Shown here one piece after another: positions 60,313-64,000 of a stretch of DNA of 64,000 nt. Made by a program: the position numbers and the translations under genes. The stretch comes from Chrysoporthe austroafricana. Its lineage: Eukaryota; Ascomycota; Sordariomycetes; Diaporthales; Cryphonectriaceae. A model generated the notes under the pieces. It was not told the origin of the DNA. It did no database searches and worked only from the letters and a program-made list of their open reading frames with translations. Location: the NCBI GenBank assembly GCA_001051155.2, contig JYIP02000002.1:4161583-4225582 (forward strand). Reading direction: 5' to 3'. Each line of letters starts with the position of its first letter. Position 1 is the stretch's first letter.

Positions 60313-63300
60313 ATGGACCAGACTCTCGCTAGTACGCAAGCAACCGGCGGGGGATCGAACTCCCTTGACCAAACGGGGCTTTGCCTCCTGTCTCTTGATG
60401 GCGGTGGAGTTCGAGGCTTGTCTTCGCTGTACCTCCTCAAAGCCATCATGACCCGTCTTAACTCCATACGTCAGAGGGATGGCCTTCCTATCGTAAAACC
60501 GTGCGAGATCTTCGATCTCATTGGAGGAACAAGTACAGGCGGGTAAGTGAGGACATGCTTTGTGGTTCCATAGATGTGACTAATAACATACAGACTGATT
60601 GCAATCATGCTTGGACGGTTAGAGATGGATGTAGACGAGTGCATCTCGACCTATAATGAGCTTATTGCAGCCGTGTTTGACAAAAAAAACACCGAGTACC
60701 AATCAGATTGTCTTCAGGACAGGTACAGTCGCAGTTTGACTCTGAAAAGCTTAAAACTGTAATCGACGCAGTCATCACCAAGCGCGGTCTTTCAGCAACA
60801 ACTCCTTTTAATAATGGAGTCGATGACGGCTGCAAAGTGTAAGTTCAAATGCAACAATATCTTTTTCTCGCGCTATAAATAATAACTAATATGCATATAG
60901 CTTCGTATGTACTGCTGCGAAAGAGCTGTACGACATTACACGTCTGCGAAGTTATAGTCTTCCCGATAGGCTCGACATATCTGCTACTATCTGCGAAGCT
61001 GCCCTCGCGACATCGGCTGCGACCGGGTTCTTTGATCCCGTTTCTATCGGGGCACGCCACTTTGTCGACGGCGCGCTGGGGGCAAATAATCCAGTTGATG
61101 AAGTCGAAGGAGAGGCATCAAATATATGGTGCACCGACTCGGGAGAGCTAAAGCCCCTGGTCAAGTGCTTCATCTCGATAGGAACAGGTAACCCTGGAAA
61201 GAGGGCGATCGAAGATAACATGCTCAAGTTTCTGTCCAAGACGCTGGTGCAGATCACGACCGAGACAGAAGAGACGGCCACGAAATTTATAGCTAGGTGG
61301 AGACAGCATTACGACAAAAAAAGATACTTTCGCTTCAATGTGGAACAAAGCCTCCAGGACGTCGGCTTAGCCGAATATAAGGAGAGGGGCATCATTGAGA
61401 CGGCAACATACGCATATCTTGAACATCAGGTACAGAGCTTTCAAATGCGAGATTGTGTCGAGAACCTGAGATCAAAGCAAAGTACGTGTATCGAGGACTT
61501 TTCTTAGGAGATGATCTGTATTGTAGCTAATGCTAGCGGGATAGCTTTGGCTGGATCAGACTTAGAAGTCATAATTCGAGTAAGAACAATGTGAACGCAT
61601 TGAAGTTCGAGGCTTACCAGACTGTAGAGCCAAGTACCTCGCAAGAACGCAGAGAAGACTAAGCTTCTTAGACGTCTCTTCACGTCACCGTATGAAGATC
61701 GTAAAAACAGAAATCCGCAGCGGGTAGAGGGTACCTGCGAATGGTTCACCAGCCATCCATTCTTTCAAAGCTGGCAAGAGAGCAAAGTTTCAGCTTTGCT
61801 CTGGGTATCGGCGGATCCGGGATGCGGAAAATCGGTCCTGGCAAGATACTTGGTAGATGATGTGCTTCAGCCGACCAAATCCCGTCCCACGACCATCTGT
61901 TACTTCTTCTTCAAGGACGACTTTAAGGACCAGAGAAGCCTAGAATGCGCTATCTGTTGCATCTTACGTCAATTCTTTGTCCAACGACCTGATTCACTCT
62001 CCGATGACATCCTCGATAAGTTCGGAGAAGATGGAGAGACCATCTTCACCTCCTTCGCTAGCCTCTGGAACATTTTCATTAGCGTTACTAGCCGTTATGA
62101 CTCTGGAGAAATCATCTGTGTCTTAGATGCTCTAGACGAATGCGAAGAGACGGGAACATCGGAGCTGCTGAGAGCCTTGAGCAGGCTATACAGTATCGGG
62201 TCAAGCAAATCCGTCTTAAAATTCCTCTTGACCAGCCGACCATATATGCATATCCGAAGAGATTTCCAGGTCCTTAAAGACCATCATCCCACCATTCACT
62301 TAGCTGGAGAAGGTACAGTCGAAGCTGATAAGATTTCAGCGGAGATCGATATTTTTATCGGAAAACGAGTGGAGGAGCTCAGTGCCAGGCTCGAACTTCA
62401 AGACGAAGAGAAGCAGTTTCTGCGAGATGAGCTTTGCGCAAATAACCACCGAACGTACCTATGGGTCCACCTTACATTTGAAGTCATCAACGAAAGCATT
62501 ACCCTTACGAAAGATGCACTGCGCGCAACTATCCGAAACCTTCCTGAATCAGTCAACAAAGCGTATAACCGGATTCTTCGCAAGAGCCGCGATACCGTTC
62601 TAGCCAAGAAATTACTATACATTATCGTTGCGGCGGAAAGACCACTGTCTTTACAAGAAGTGTCTATAGCACTGACTATCAAGGAGCATCATCATTCATA
62701 CGCTGACCTTGAACCTGAGCTCGAACCAGAAAATCGATTCCGTAATATGATTAGGGAAGCCTGTGGGCTTTTCGTAGTCATAACAGATTCGAGGATCTTC
62801 CTGCTTCACCAAACCGCGAGAGAATTCTTGGTTCAGACACACACAAATCCCCCGACCAGCCTGGCGCCGGAGTGGCAGAGCTCAATTTGTCCGATTGAAT
62901 CACACCGCATCCTCTCGGAGATTTGTATCTGGTACCTACTTTTCGATGAGTTCAAGGTCCTAGACAGGAGTGAGACCTATGCTTTTCTAGAGTATTCTGC
63001 AGAGAACTGGGCAGCCCACTTTCGCAAAGCGTATATGAGAAGCAGTGCGAAGACAGAAGCGTTAGCGCTGCAGCTCTGTACGGATTTACGAATACGCTCA
63101 TTTTGGCTCAGAATATACTGGAAAACAACGAGCTCCGAGATTCCCGACAATTTTACAGCTTTAATGATTGCATCATATTTTGGGCTCGATTCATTGGTCG
63201 ATCGACTTTTAAAACAGAAAACTACTAGGCCGACTTCAAGAGATCATACCTATCAACGATCCGCTTTGTCGTGGGCGAGTGAGAACGGTCATGACTCTGT

Positions 63301-64000
63301 CGTAAAGTTACTTCTCGCTCGAGTATCCAAGCCTGAAATTCTTTCTAGGGTTTGGTCAATTTGGCCAACTATCGTTAACTCAAAAGATGCAATCAGTTGG
63401 ACGCCGCTATGGTATGCAGCTGCGAATGGGCATGAGGGAGTGGTAAAGATGCTAGTGGACAAGGGGGCTAAAGTTAACTATGAAGATAATACCGGCCAAA
63501 CGCCATTATCATTGGCAGCACGTAATGGGCACGAGACTGTCGTCAAGCTATTGCTCAACAAGGGTGCCAAGACTACGGCCAAATATCTTGAATCCACAAA
63601 TAGCTACGGCAAGACAGCATTAATACAGGCGGCGGAAGGGGGGCACGAGGCTATCGTACGGCTGTTGCTTGACAAAGGCGCCGATATAGAAGCGAAGAAT
63701 GGCTACGGCATAACAGCATTAAGAAAGGCGGCGGAAGGGGGGTACGAGGCTATCGTACGGCTGTTGCTCGACAAAGGCGCCGATATAGAAGCGAAGGATG
63801 GCTACGGCAGGACAGTATTACTATGGGCGGCAGAAAGGGGGCACGAGGCTATCGTACGGCTGCTGCTCGACAAGGGCGCCGATATAGAAGCGAAAGCTGG
63901 CTATAACGGAACAGCATTAATAGTTGCAGCAAGAGAAGAGCACGAAGCTATCGTACGGCTGCTACTCGACAAGGGCGCCGATATAGAAGCGAAAGATGGC
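60313..64000 (+). CDS. Patatin-NACHT-ankyrin NLR, frameshifted and cut by window edge
   Basis: Proposed exons: 60313-60542, 60594-60838, 60901-61481 and from about 61653 past the right edge. The patatin phospholipase domain has the oxyanion motif LDGGGVRGLSSLY, nucleophile GGTSTGG (split by intron 1) and catalytic Asp in DGALGANNP. The NACHT domain has VEGTCEWFTSHP, P-loop SADPGCGKSVLARYLV, IICVLDALDECEE, KFLLTSRPY and the LHQTARE motif. Ankyrin repeats start near 63140; the last four units are almost identical. In exon 2 the frame breaks at an A8 run (60682-60689): upstream is ...AAVFD, downstream KKHRVPIRLSSGQV continues only after adding one base (or removing two). This is either a sequencing/assembly slip or a real lesion. 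The start of exon 4 is uncertain (acceptor at 61652 fits the phase; 61626 is an alternative with a different donor). Relatives such as patatin-type NLRs trigger incompatibility cell death. Confidence 0.82.
63541..64000 (+). repeat. 99-bp near-identical tandem repeats encoding ankyrin units
   Basis: The word GCACGAGG (or GTACGAGG/GCACGAAG) recurs at 63643, 63742, 63841 and 63940, exactly 99 bp apart. Each unit encodes a 33-residue ankyrin repeat with the shared core HEAIVRLLLDKGADIEAK. Units differ mainly at the residues around the beta-turn and first helix. The array continues beyond the window. Confidence 0.93.

Noticed and set aside
63541..64000. 99-bp repeats as a CRISPR-like array
   Set aside because: Repeats are contiguous, in frame, and encode ankyrin units; there are no unique spacers.

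Overview
The window is nuclear DNA of a filamentous ascomycete, most likely a Sordariomycete. Genes sit on both strands, most are split by short introns (about 50-170 nt, GT..AG), and several proteins closely resemble Neurospora-type orthologues (Rad6, conventional kinesin, AP-2 sigma, PMS1). All gene models below were built by reading splice junctions by eye; nothing was searched against a database.

Region 1-52 kb is a conserved housekeeping block. In order: a SUN-family cell-wall protein cut by the left edge (-), CSN12/Thp1-like PCI protein (-), mitochondrial acetyl-CoA acetyltransferase (-), Rad6 (+), conventional kinesin (+), a multi-pass membrane protein (-), an Ayr1-like short-chain reductase (+), the GPI inositol deacylase Bst1 (-), the mismatch-repair protein PMS1 (+), a Zn2Cys6 regulator of the Ctf1/Far type (-), the GPI ethanolamine-phosphate transferase Mcd4 (-), AP-2 sigma (+), a double zinc-knuckle protein (+), SAGA subunit Spt3 (+), the PP2A methyltransferase Ppm1 (-), ESCRT regulator Ist1 (+), carnitine acetyltransferase with a peroxisomal tail (+) and cyclase-associated protein (-). 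Two genes act on GPI anchors (bst1, mcd4) and three touch acetyl/acyl-CoA metabolism (thiolase, carnitine acetyltransferase, the Ctf1/Far-like regulator), but there is no sign of a co-regulated cluster.

Region 52-64 kb looks different and accessory. It opens with an intron-containing tRNA-Ala(AGC) gene and a 75-nt T run. Next come a broken AAA+ ATPase and a broken protein kinase, both with TAG stops of the kind RIP produces. Then two NLR-like genes stand head to head: a NACHT protein without C-terminal repeats (-) and a patatin-NACHT-ankyrin gene (+). The second carries a frameshift in an A8 run and near-identical 99-bp ankyrin repeats that run off the right edge. A 41-bp copy of the tRNA 3' half lies between the two NLR genes in the same orientation as the tRNA, so that 7.1 kb including the pseudogenes and the first NLR is bracketed by direct repeats.

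The strongest items for follow-up are this tRNA-bracketed NLR/pseudogene island, the divergent NLR pair with homogenised ankyrin repeats, and an 11-nt micro-exon that supplies a zinc-binding cysteine of the Zn2Cys6 regulator.
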